Assembly (NCBI GenBank): GCA_038241115.1
Contig: JBBRGA010000007.1
Coordinates: 1 to 46,808, forward strand
Length of the DNA: 46,808 nucleotides
Direction: 5' to 3'
Origin: JANYJJ01 sp038241115
GTDB lineage: Bacteria > Pseudomonadota > Gammaproteobacteria > Burkholderiales > Burkholderiaceae_C
The position numbers and the translations under genes were made by a program. Below are positions 8,620 to 16,211 of this stretch, piece after piece (the first letter of the stretch is position 1; the number at the start of each line of letters is the position of its first letter). The notes under the pieces are model-generated. The model was not told the DNA's origin. It did no database searches and worked only from the letters and a program-made list of their open reading frames with translations.

Positions 8620-10315
8620 ACAAAGTCTCGATGGTGATGACAGGAACGCGGTGCAGGTCGGCATAGCGCTCCGTGTTGCGGCGCGCTTTACCGCGCACAA
8701 AGAACGGTATTTTTTTCAACTCCAGCTCGGCGTCGAGTGCCCACGGAGCGGGCGTTGTGGCTGGGTTCCCAGCACCTGTGTTTTCCTGCAAGTGCTGCCG
8801 CTGCGGCTCCTCAGCCGCTGGCTCACAGGCTCCTTCATGGGCCGATGTCACGCGCACTGTCGCAAGCAACTCAGGCGCGTCGACCACGACCTGAGCGGGT
8901 GCGACAAACAGATCGGGCGCATTGGCCGGCACACTGGCCGGCACGTTGGCTGGCAAAGCACTGCGGACGTGTCCGCCGAGGTGCGACGGCGCGGCGTCTT
9001 CATGAAACTCGGCGTCACCACGGAACATGCCGATGAGGTGCTCTTCCAAGCCCATCATCAGCGGATGCACCCACGTGTCAAACAACACGGCCGCGCCTTC
9101 GACGCCCATTTGCGGAGAGTAGCGTGCCGGAAAATCTTGCACGTGCACTGGCGCTGAAATCACCGCACAAGGCACGCCCAGACGCTTGGCAATATGGCGC
9201 TCCATTTGCGTGCCAAGCACCAGCTCAGGTTGCAATTCGGCGATACGGGCTTCGATTTCCAGATAGTCATCGCTGATGAGCGCTTCAACGCCGTAGCGCT
9301 TGGCGGCCTCGCGCACGTCGCGCGCAAATTCGCGGCTGTAAGTGCCGATGCCGACGACCGTGAAACCCATTTCTTCACTCGCAACGCGGGCTGCTGCCAC
9401 GGCGTGAGTGGCATCACCAAACACGAAAACGCGCTTGTGCGTGAGGTAGGTGGAGTCCACCGACTTTGCGTACCAAGCGGCACGCGACTCCGAAGCGGCC
9501 AGCGTAGTGGCGGGGTCGATCTGGGCGAGTGCCGCGACTTCAAGAATGAAGTCACGCGTGGCACCGGTGCCAATGGGAATCACCTTGGTGGCAGGCTGCC
9601 CAAAAGTGCGCGTCAACCACGTGGCGGTAAGCGTTGCGATTTCGGGATACAGCACGACGTTGAAGTCGGCATCTCCCAGGCGCGCCAAATCGGCAGGCGT
9701 GGCACCGAGCGGCGCCACGACGTTGATGTCGATGCCCATTTGCGTGAGCAGGCCGCTGATTTCGCGCAGGTCGTCGCGGTGACGAAACCCCAATGCCGCA
9801 GGGCCAAGAATGTTGCAACGTGGACGCTGCCCTTCGGCCCGCGCCGGGCGCGCTGCGCCGTAAGTTGCTGCCGTCGGGCCGGCCAAGGCGCGAACCATTT
9901 GGTAGAAAGTTTCGGACGCGCCCCAATTTTCTTTGCGCTGATACGACGGCAGCTCCAGGGCGACCACAGGAATCGGGAGGTCGAGTGCTTTGCACAAGCC
10001 GCCCGGATCGTCTTGAATCAACTCTGCGGTGCACGACGCGCCCACCATCATCGCTTGGGGCTTGAAGCGCTCAAAGGCGTCGCGGGCAGCGGTTTTGAAC
10101 AGCTCGGCGGTGTCGCCCCCCAAATCCCGCGCCTGGAAGGTGGTGTAAGTGACCGGCGGACGCTTGGGCAAGCGTTCAATCATCGTGAAAAGCAAGTCGG
10201 CGTAGGTGTCGCCCTGCGGTGCGTGCAAAACGTAATGCACGCCTTCCATGGCGGTTGCAATGCGCATCGCGCCGACGTGCGGCGGGCCTTCGTAAGTCCA
10301 CAAGGTGAGCTGCAT
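8591..10315 (-). CDS. bchB: Dark-operative protochlorophyllide reductase subunit BchB
   Basis: NifK-like subunit of the BchN2-BchB2 catalytic component. The start MQLTLWTYEGPPHVGAMRIA is the conserved family N-terminus, and it places Asp36, the unusual oxygen ligand of the NB 4Fe-4S cluster, exactly at residue 36. A good ribosome site (GAGGAAG) precedes the ATG, 11 nt after the bchN stop. The C-terminal DPOR helix domain (ELKKIPFFVRGKARRNTERY, about residues 525-574) is intact. At 574 residues the protein is longer than the usual ~515-540. The excess is an Ala/Pro/Val-rich linker of about 87 residues (438-524) between the catalytic core and that C-terminal domain. Confidence 0.97.
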   Translation of the reverse strand: MQLTLWTYEGPPHVGAMRIATAMEGVHYVLHAPQGDTYADLLFTMIERLPKRPPVTYTTFQARDLGGDTAELFKTAARDAFERFKPQAMMVGASCTAELIQDDPGGLCKALDLPIPVVALELPSYQRKENWGASETFYQMVRALAGPTAATYGAARPARAEGQRPRCNILGPAALGFRHRDDLREISGLLTQMGIDINVVAPLGATPADLARLGDADFNVVLYPEIATLTATWLTRTFGQPATKVIPIGTGATRDFILEVAALAQIDPATTLAASESRAAWYAKSVDSTYLTHKRVFVFGDATHAVAAARVASEEMGFTVVGIGTYSREFARDVREAAKRYGVEALISDDYLEIEARIAELQPELVLGTQMERHIAKRLGVPCAVISAPVHVQDFPARYSPQMGVEGAAVLFDTWVHPLMMGLEEHLIGMFRGDAEFHEDAAPSHLGGHVRSALPANVPASVPANAPDLFVAPAQVVVDAPELLATVRVTSAHEGACEPAAEEPQRQHLQENTGAGNPATTPAPWALDAELELKKIPFFVRGKARRNTERYADLHRVPVITIETLYDAKAHFAR

Positions 10316-10326
10316 GCGTGACTTCC

Positions 10327-11673
10327 TCAAGCTTCCAGCAGCTGATTTTCAGAAACCGCTTGGACCTGAGGCTTTGCAATGCCGCCGATCTTCAAGCGGC
10401 GCAGCAATGGCCGCGCAAACAGTTCAGCCAAATCGGCCGCCTGGTCGTAGCCATGAATCGGCGTGAACACCAATTCGATGGCCCATTTGGTCGTCAGGCC
10501 TTCGGCTTCCAACGGATTGGCCAAGCCCAGTCCACACACGACGATGTCGGGTCGCGCCGCGCGGCAACGGTCGAGCTGATTCTCAACATGCTGGCCTTCA
10601 GACAGAACGGTGCCTGCGGGCAGCATGGCCAGCTCTTCAGCCAAATGCTGGCGGTGCAAATACGGTGTGCCCACTTCAACCAGCTGCATGCCCAGTTCCC
10701 GCGACAAAAACCGCGCAATCGGGATTTCAAGCTGCGAATCGGGGAAGAAGAAAACTCGCTTGCCGGCCAATTGAGAGCGCAATTTGGCGAGTGCCGTTGC
10801 AGCACGTTGTTGCCCCGGTGCGCAGACTTTGGCGAAGCGGTCCTGCGATACATCGAAGCGAGTGGCCGCCGCTTGAAGCCACTGCGTGGTGCCCTCTGCG
10901 CCCAGCGGGAACGGCGCACTCAATCGGGTAGCGCCACGCGCTTCCAACGCACGGGCGGTGTCCGCCAAAAACGGTTGCGCAAGCAAGAAGACCGTGTTTG
11001 GGCCGACCGCGGGCATATCGGCGCTGTTGCGCGGTGGGAAAAATCGCACGCCTTGAATGCCCATTTGCACAAACATGCGCGCGAACTGGTCTTCCACCAC
11101 ATCGGCCAGAGCGCCCACGATCAACAGCGCAACAGGGGCGGCCGTTTCAGCCGCAGGCAAGACCGGAACCATCGCGGCCAGGCATGCGTCTTCGCCTTGG
11201 GTGAAGGTGGTCTCGATGCCGCTGCCCGAATAGTTGAGTAGGCGGACTTTCGGCATGAAGCGCGCCGACAAGCGCGACGCCGCACGCGAGAGGTCCAACT
11301 TGATGACTTCTGAAGGGCATGAGCCCACCAAGAACAGCAACTTGATTTCGGGACGGCGCTCCAGCAGGCGGGTGACTACGCGGTCAAGCTCTTCATTGCA
11401 ATCGGCCAAACCGGCCAGATCGCGCTCATCAATGATGGCCGTGGCGAAACGCGGCTCTGCAAAAATCATGACGCCTGCGGCCGACTGAATCAGGTGGGCG
11501 CAAGTGCGCGAGCCGACCACCAAAAAGAAGGCATCCTGGATTTTTCGGTGCAGCCAAATGATGCCGGTCAGCCCGCAAAAAACTTCGCGTTGGCCGCGCT
11601 CCTTGAGCACTGGCGCATCGGCGCAGCCGAGGTCGGCCACGGGCTTGATGGCGATCACGTTTTGAGAGCTCAT
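10327..11673 (-). CDS. bchN: Dark-operative protochlorophyllide reductase subunit BchN
   Basis: NifD-like subunit forming the protochlorophyllide pocket with BchB. Starting at ATG 11673 (MSSQNVIAIKP) gives 448 residues. It places the three cluster-ligating cysteines at Cys33 (VFCGLTG), Cys58 (RTCAHL) and Cys119 (GSCPSEVIKLDL). All three are offset by seven from the Rhodobacter capsulatus positions Cys26/51/112, which supports this start over a 100-codon upstream extension into bchF. The start overlaps the bchF stop by four bases (ATGA). Together with bchB and bchL it supplies a complete oxygen-sensitive, light-independent reductase. Confidence 0.97.
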   Translation of the reverse strand: MSSQNVIAIKPVADLGCADAPVLKERGQREVFCGLTGIIWLHRKIQDAFFLVVGSRTCAHLIQSAAGVMIFAEPRFATAIIDERDLAGLADCNEELDRVVTRLLERRPEIKLLFLVGSCPSEVIKLDLSRAASRLSARFMPKVRLLNYSGSGIETTFTQGEDACLAAMVPVLPAAETAAPVALLIVGALADVVEDQFARMFVQMGIQGVRFFPPRNSADMPAVGPNTVFLLAQPFLADTARALEARGATRLSAPFPLGAEGTTQWLQAAATRFDVSQDRFAKVCAPGQQRAATALAKLRSQLAGKRVFFFPDSQLEIPIARFLSRELGMQLVEVGTPYLHRQHLAEELAMLPAGTVLSEGQHVENQLDRCRAARPDIVVCGLGLANPLEAEGLTTKWAIELVFTPIHGYDQAADLAELFARPLLRRLKIGGIAKPQVQAVSENQLLEA

Positions 11674-12242
11674 GCGGCCGCTGCGGTTGAAAACGCGGAT
11701 TGCGTCTTTTGTTTTTCGCTGTGGTCCTTGTCGAGACGCGCCATGTCCAGGCGCGCCAACCGCAGCTTCCAGATGAATTGCGCCGCGTTGACCACGTATG
11801 TCGCGTAAGCCGCCAAAGCCAGATACATCAGCGCCTGGCTTTGCAGCTTCCCGGTGAACAAAGCCACGAGGTAGGCCGTATGCAAGGCCAGCACCAGCAT
11901 GCTGAATACGTCTTCCCAAAAGAAAGCGGGCGCGAACAGATAGCGCCCAAAAACGACTTTTTCCCAGATGCATCCTGTGATCATGATCGTGTAGAGCGTG
12001 ATGGTTTTGACCACGACAGACCAGATGGCCAGGGTCTGACCTTCACCGTTGTACAAATAGCGCAGCACCAAACTCAAGCTGATCAAGAACACCAAAAACT
12101 GAACAGGTGCCAACACGCCCTGCACGAGTGTCCAGACCGATTCATCGCGGCGCACCCGTTCCGCGGGCGTGTAAAGCGGCGAACGCGCTGTGCCTGCGGA
12201 ACCCTCTTTACCGGAAACGGTGGATGTATTGCTTTGAGTCAT
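11670..12242 (-). CDS. bchF: 3-vinyl bacteriochlorophyllide hydratase
   Basis: Hydrates the C3 vinyl group of (bacterio)chlorophyllide on the way to bacteriochlorophyll a. The 190-residue product has several hydrophobic segments and family-typical stretches: YTPAERVRRDESVWTLVQG near residues 25-43, a central GCIWEKVVFGRYLFAPAFFW, and LALHTAYLVALF. The N-terminal ~22 residues are Ser/Thr/Gly-rich and variable. It is the first gene of the minus-strand superoperon and is divergent from aerR. The ATG lies 30 bp from a pair of PpsR-type operators, so transcription of the whole bchF-to-puhB unit is probably repressed by PpsR under oxygen. No clear Shine-Dalgarno sequence is visible. Confidence 0.95.
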   Translation of the reverse strand: MTQSNTSTVSGKEGSAGTARSPLYTPAERVRRDESVWTLVQGVLAPVQFLVFLISLSLVLRYLYNGEGQTLAIWSVVVKTITLYTIMITGCIWEKVVFGRYLFAPAFFWEDVFSMLVLALHTAYLVALFTGKLQSQALMYLALAAYATYVVNAAQFIWKLRLARLDMARLDKDHSEKQKTQSAFSTAAAA

Positions 12243-12271
12243 GCCTTAAATTTAAGGCGCTAAGCGCAATG

Positions 12272-12305
12272 TGTCAACTTAAATTGACGTAAATTAAACT
12301 TGACA
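12272..12305. promoter_or_regulatory. Overlapping pair of PpsR/CrtJ-type operators in the bchF-aerR divergent region
   Basis: The PpsR/CrtJ consensus is TGT-N12-ACA. Positions 12272-12289 read TGT-N12-ACG and 12288-12305 read CGT-N12-ACA, each one base off. Together they form a 34-bp near-palindrome that reads TGTCAA at one end and TTGACA at the other; 28 of its 34 positions are self-complementary. It lies 30 bp before the bchF ATG. Paired operators fit cooperative binding by PpsR dimers. No binding has been tested; the assignment is by motif and by ppsR lying nearby. Confidence 0.75.
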
Positions 12306-12731
12306 GTACTTACCCGGTAGACGACTATTCGTTCGGCGCTTTCCGATTGAGAGTTTTCCTCGGCTGGCGCCAACTGAGCACCGACGTGGCATTGGCCCGT
12401 TGGGTCGTGGGTCCCCAAGGGGTTTGTGATGTCGTCACTCGCGAAGTCGCCAGCAAGAAAGAACGCAGTTGCGCAGCAGACGCATGGGTCAATTGCGTTC
12501 TGCGTGCCCGTTCGCCAACCGGCGACAGTAAGGACTTCCCCGCTCGACAGTGTCATTGGCGTGAGTTACCCTTTTGTCTTGGACAGATCTGTGGTCCTCA
12601 CGAGCTCGGGCTTTTACCGGGCATCCTTTGCAATTGACCGCTCAGCGCGGGCAGCCACCTCCCACATACGCAGCTTCCAAGCAGTGCAAATGTCCGACGT
12701 GTCCAGACTCGCTGGCGCAAGGAGACCTCAC
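12306..12731 (+). promoter_or_regulatory. 426-bp region between the PpsR operators and the aerR start
   Basis: No separate gene is convincing here. The aerR frame is open through 12426-12731 (102 extra codons), but that translation looks non-family and has no good ribosome site until AAGGAG at 12719-12724, seven bases before the ATG at 12732. It is therefore probably leader plus promoter. An alternative longer AerR isoform starting upstream (for example ATG 12690) cannot be excluded from sequence alone. Confidence 0.45.
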
Positions 12732-13661
12732 ATGGCTCAACCCACGCAAGGCGCTTTGACACAAGAACGCGCGACGGACGACGAAACGCGGCCAGAAATT
12801 GCGCTGCGAGAGCACAAATTGCCCTTCAACACGGATTCTGCGGATTGGACCCGTACCGGGCAATCGCGCGAAGCCGCCGAATTGCGCATGACGCAACTCG
12901 TCAGAACTTTGGAGTCGGAAGTGATTCCTCGATTGCTGGAGGCGCACCGCGCAGCGCCTACAGGCGTGTTGCCGTTGGTGAGCTTGTGTCCTGCACCGAC
13001 CGAGCAAGAGGTGCTCGCTTTCGTGGAACTGGTACTGGGTCGTGAAGATCTGCCGATACACGAGTGCATCAGCGGCATTCGCTTGAAAGGCATGTCGGTA
13101 GAAGTGGTCTACCTCGATTTGCTGGCCCCAGCCGCAAAACAACTGGGCGCTTTGTGGGACGATGATCGCTGCGACTTCACGGCCGTCACGGTAGGACTGG
13201 GCCGCCTTCAGCTGCTGTTGCAAGAACTCAGCCCCGCTTTTGGCAGCGAAGTTCAGTTTCCAGCCAACGCGCGGCGCGTGTTGTTGATGCCGGCGCCCGG
13301 CGATCAACACACCTTCGGTCTGTCGATGGTGGCTGAATTCTTTGGCCGATCGGGCTGGGAAGTGGCCAGTGGCAACATCATTTCGCTCACCAACGCAGTC
13401 GACATGGCGCGGTCTGAATGGTTCGACGTGATCGGCTTTTCGGTAGGCAGTGAGACCCGCCTTGACTGGCTCAAAGACTGCATCACCACCGTGCGGCAGG
13501 TGTCACGGAATAAAAACGTAGGCGTCATGGTAGGCGGCCCCGTATTTCTCGAAAGTCCTGAGCTTGTTCAGACCGTGGGTGCCGATTGCACCGCAGTGGA
13601 CGCCAAAGACGCGCCCGTTCAGGCAGAAATCCTGATCGGCAAGCGCGTGGTGTCTCGATGA
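12732..13661 (+). CDS. aerR: AerR/PpaA-type cobalamin-binding antirepressor of photosynthesis genes
   Basis: Regulator of the AerR/PpaA family, which uses B12 to sense light and antagonises PpsR/CrtJ. The 309-residue product has a helical cap region with LWDDDRCDFTAVTVGLGRLQ (about residues 141-160). A B12-binding Rossmann domain follows, with the Asp191-x-His193-x-x-Gly196 motif in APGDQHTFGLSMVAEFFGR and the supporting VIGFSVGSE and GVMVGGP segments. The start is ATG 12732 because of a clear AAGGAG seven bases upstream. It lies divergent from bchF and 65 bp upstream of ppsR, the classical aerR-ppsR pairing. There is no fused flavin-binding domain, so it is not AppA. The symbol ppaA is used in some genera. 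Confidence 0.92.
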   Translation: MAQPTQGALTQERATDDETRPEIALREHKLPFNTDSADWTRTGQSREAAELRMTQLVRTLESEVIPRLLEAHRAAPTGVLPLVSLCPAPTEQEVLAFVELVLGREDLPIHECISGIRLKGMSVEVVYLDLLAPAAKQLGALWDDDRCDFTAVTVGLGRLQLLLQELSPAFGSEVQFPANARRVLLMPAPGDQHTFGLSMVAEFFGRSGWEVASGNIISLTNAVDMARSEWFDVIGFSVGSETRLDWLKDCITTVRQVSRNKNVGVMVGGPVFLESPELVQTVGADCTAVDAKDAPVQAEILIGKRVVSR

Positions 13662-13726
13662 GGGCGCCCGCGATGTGGCCCCTTCATCTAGGCCGTCCAC
13701 TCAAAGGAAGGAGCTGACGTTTTTGC

Positions 13727-15160
13727 ATGTCGTTATTTGCCGATCCCGCCACCACATTTTCTGAACTGTCCGCCGACTCTGTTTCACGCTTGGTAGCGAG
13801 TTGCGCCGACTTGGCATTGGTGGTGGACGCAGAAGGCATCGTCTGCGATGTGGCTTACGGCTTGGACAGCTTCGGTATTGAGAAATGTGAAAGTTGGGTA
13901 GGCAAGCCATTGGCACAGACGGTTACCAAAGACAGTCGCGGCAAAGTTGCAGCGCTGCTGCGGGACGCGGACTCAGGCGCAGCCCCCCGCTGGCGGCAAA
14001 TAAATCAAACCAGCGGGCGCGGCGCGGAATTGATGTTGTCTTACTGCGCAGTGAAGGTCAGTGACTCTGACAAGACCCAATCCTTAGGCCGCTCGGTGGT
14101 GTTTGGACGCGACCTCAGTGCCATATCTGAATTGCAGCAAAAGCTTGTCGACGCGCAACAAGAGGCCCTGCAAGACAACTGGCGTCTTCGAGACACCCAA
14201 TCGCGCAACCGGCACCTGTTTCAAACGGCATCAGACGGCGTGTTGATCATCGACGCGGCGACTCAAAAAGTGGTGGAAGCCAACCCAGCGGCGCTGCGGC
14301 TCTTCGGAGACAAATTAGCAAAACTGGTGGGCAATCTATTTCCTTTCGGGCTGGACGAGCGGGACACCGAAGCCGTTCAAACCATGCTGGCTGCGGTCCG
14401 CACCAGCGGCAAATCAGAGGACGTCCGCGCACACCTTGGCGGTACCTTGCTAAACATTGCCGGTTCGTTGTTCCGCCAAGAGGTGGGTTCACTGATGGTG
14501 GTTCGGTTGACCCGGACCCAAGCGGAAGCCGCTGAACCGAGCGTGAGTTCGGGCGTCCAGGTCGCGCTTCTGAAACTGGTCCAAAGCTCGCCCGACTGCG
14601 TGGTCGTGACGGACGCCGAAGGCCAGATTGTTTCGGCCAACGATGCATTTTTGGAACTGGTGCACCTGACCGCTGAATCACAGGTCACGGGCGAGTCGCT
14701 CGGGCGCTGGATTGGACGCACTGGCGTTGAGTTGAATGTGCTGCTGGCCACTTTGCGCCAGCGTGGATCGATCCGTTTGTTCCCAACCAGCCTGCGCGAC
14801 GATCACGGGTCGGTGACTGACATTGAAATTTCCGCCACCTTGGCACATGAGGGTGGCGGCACGATGCTGGGTTTCATGATTCGCGATGTGAGCCGACGCC
14901 GTTCAGCGCTCGCGAAAGGAGACAAAGAACTGCCGCGCTCGGCCGGTCAAATGGCCGAGTTGGTGGGGCGCGTTCCCATGAAGGACATCGTCGGCGAAAC
15001 CAGCGACTTGATCGAGCAGCTGTGCATTGAATCTGCCCTCGACTTGACGCGAGACAACCGCGCCGCCGCCGCCGAAATGTTGGGTTTGTCGCGGCAGAGC
15101 CTCTACGTCAAGATGCGCCGATACGGCATGAGCGACCCGCTGTCCGACAACGAAAAGTAG
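13727..15160 (+). CDS. ppsR: PpsR/CrtJ, redox-responsive repressor of photosynthesis genes
   Basis: Transcriptional regulator that represses bch, crt, puc and related genes under aerobic conditions. The 477 residues divide into an N-terminal PAS domain (about 15-130), a glutamine-rich helical linker (QQKLVDAQQEALQ, about 137-149), PAS1 (about 160-270), PAS2 (about 280-390) and a Fis-type helix-turn-helix (about 427-465; NRAAAAEMLGLSRQSLYVK). Cys433, just before the HTH, corresponds by position to the redox-active HTH cysteine of Rhodobacter proteins. No cysteine occurs within PAS1, so the second classical redox cysteine seems to be missing. GGAG lies rather far (13 nt) from the ATG. Gene order aerR-ppsR-bchG is typical. 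Confidence 0.96.
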   Translation: MSLFADPATTFSELSADSVSRLVASCADLALVVDAEGIVCDVAYGLDSFGIEKCESWVGKPLAQTVTKDSRGKVAALLRDADSGAAPRWRQINQTSGRGAELMLSYCAVKVSDSDKTQSLGRSVVFGRDLSAISELQQKLVDAQQEALQDNWRLRDTQSRNRHLFQTASDGVLIIDAATQKVVEANPAALRLFGDKLAKLVGNLFPFGLDERDTEAVQTMLAAVRTSGKSEDVRAHLGGTLLNIAGSLFRQEVGSLMVVRLTRTQAEAAEPSVSSGVQVALLKLVQSSPDCVVVTDAEGQIVSANDAFLELVHLTAESQVTGESLGRWIGRTGVELNVLLATLRQRGSIRLFPTSLRDDHGSVTDIEISATLAHEGGGTMLGFMIRDVSRRRSALAKGDKELPRSAGQMAELVGRVPMKDIVGETSDLIEQLCIESALDLTRDNRAAAAEMLGLSRQSLYVKMRRYGMSDPLSDNEK

Positions 15161-15229
15161 TCGCGCAGCGAATAAGCGACGCGAACGAGCCGGGATGGTC
15201 TCGTTCACGCGCGCCCCGGGAAAACATAG

Positions 15230-15247
15230 TGTAAGTTTGAGTTGACA
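15230..15247 (+). promoter_or_regulatory. Perfect PpsR/CrtJ operator upstream of bchG
   Basis: The 18 bases are an exact TGT-N12-ACA match, with TTG immediately before the ACA half-site as in strong PpsR sites. It ends 21 bp before the proposed bchG ATG and lies 69 bp after the ppsR stop, so bchG-bchP probably has its own PpsR-controlled promoter. A further half-site (TGTCAAGTT) begins at 15256. Confidence 0.8.
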
Positions 15248-15261
15248 CTTCAGAGTGTCAA
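15242..15261. promoter_or_regulatory. Inverted repeat overlapping the bchG operator
   Basis: TTGACACT at 15242-15249 and AGTGTCAA at 15254-15261 are perfect 8-bp arms around a 4-bp centre (TCAG). It shares its left arm with the PpsR site. It is not a terminator because no T-run follows. It could be a second regulator site or part of an extended PpsR array. The spacing does not fit an FNR box. Confidence 0.6.
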
Positions 15262-15268
15262 GTTCAAA

Positions 15269-16183
15269 ATGAATCTTATGTTGTCGTCCCATCTGATGCC
15301 CATGCCACGATTGCCGGTGGTGGCCGAATTGCTCAAGCCCATCACATGGTTTCCGCCAATGTGGGCATTTGGTTGCGGAGTCGTGGCGTCCGGCGTGAGC
15401 CCGCAAGGAAAGTGGCCTCTGATCGTCACCGGCATCGTCTTGGCCGGGCCTATGGTTTGCGCCTGCAGCCAAGCGTCAAACGACTGGTTTGACCGGCATG
15501 TGGACGCCATCAACGAGCCGAACCGCCCCATCCCTTCAGGCCGCATGCCAGGCACCTGGGGCTTGTACATCGCCATTTTGTGGACTGTTTTGTCGCTTGT
15601 GGTGGCCACGCTGCTGGGCCCTTGGGGGTTCGGCGCTGCGGTGGCTGGCCTGGTGCTGGCGTGGGCTTACAGCATGCCGCCCGTTCGTTTGAAACTGAAC
15701 GGCTGGTGGGGCAATGCGGCCTGTGGTCTTTGCTACGAGGGTTTGGCCTGGGTAACGGGCGCCGCAGTGATGGCAGGTGGCGTGATGCCCGATGTGCGTT
15801 CGTTGATATTGGCCGGCCTTTACAGCGCAGGTGCCCACGGGATCATGACGCTGAACGACTTTAAAGCTGTCGAAGGCGACCGCGTCATGGGCGTGCGTTC
15901 GCTGCCGGTGCAGCTCGGCGTGCAACGCGCTGCTCAAACTGCCTGCGCTTTCATGGTCTTGCCGCAATTCGTCGTGGTGGGTTTGCTGCTGAACTGGGGC
16001 CAGCCTGTGCACGCTGCCATCGTGTCGGCACTCATTGTGTTTCAGGGCTTGATGATGCGGCGATTTTTACAAGAGCCCTCCGCACGGGCCATTTGGTACA
16101 GCGGCTTCGGTGTGCCGCTTTTCGTCTTGGGAATGATGGTCAGCGCGCTTGCTTTGCGCAGCGCTGCGGGTCTGTCGTCCTGA
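15269..16183 (+). CDS. bchG: Bacteriochlorophyll synthase (bacteriochlorophyllide esterifying prenyltransferase)
   Basis: UbiA-family membrane prenyltransferase that esterifies bacteriochlorophyllide a with geranylgeranyl or phytyl diphosphate. Family marks are LLKPITWFPPMWAFGCGVV near the N-terminus, the first Asp-rich motif NDWFDRHVDAINEPNRPIPSG and the second around NDFKAVEGDRVMGVRSLPV; about eight to nine hydrophobic helices follow the UbiA pattern. ATG 15269 gives 304 residues; ATGs at 15278 and 15296 are also possible because none has a clear ribosome site. A TTG at 15242 lies inside the operator and is unlikely to be used. bchP follows after 28 nt, so the two steps of tail addition and reduction are co-transcribed. 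Confidence 0.96.
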   Translation: MNLMLSSHLMPMPRLPVVAELLKPITWFPPMWAFGCGVVASGVSPQGKWPLIVTGIVLAGPMVCACSQASNDWFDRHVDAINEPNRPIPSGRMPGTWGLYIAILWTVLSLVVATLLGPWGFGAAVAGLVLAWAYSMPPVRLKLNGWWGNAACGLCYEGLAWVTGAAVMAGGVMPDVRSLILAGLYSAGAHGIMTLNDFKAVEGDRVMGVRSLPVQLGVQRAAQTACAFMVLPQFVVVGLLLNWGQPVHAAIVSALIVFQGLMMRRFLQEPSARAIWYSGFGVPLFVLGMMVSALALRSAAGLSS

Positions 16184-16211
16184 ATTTCAGCTCCATTTCA
16201 AGGTGTACGTC

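Noticed and set aside
15242..15261. FNR/FnrL box reading of the inverted repeat before bchG
   Set aside because: FNR sites are TTGAT-N4-ATCAA over 14 bp. The TTGAC and GTCAA arms here are 10 bp apart, and the left arm belongs to a perfect PpsR site.
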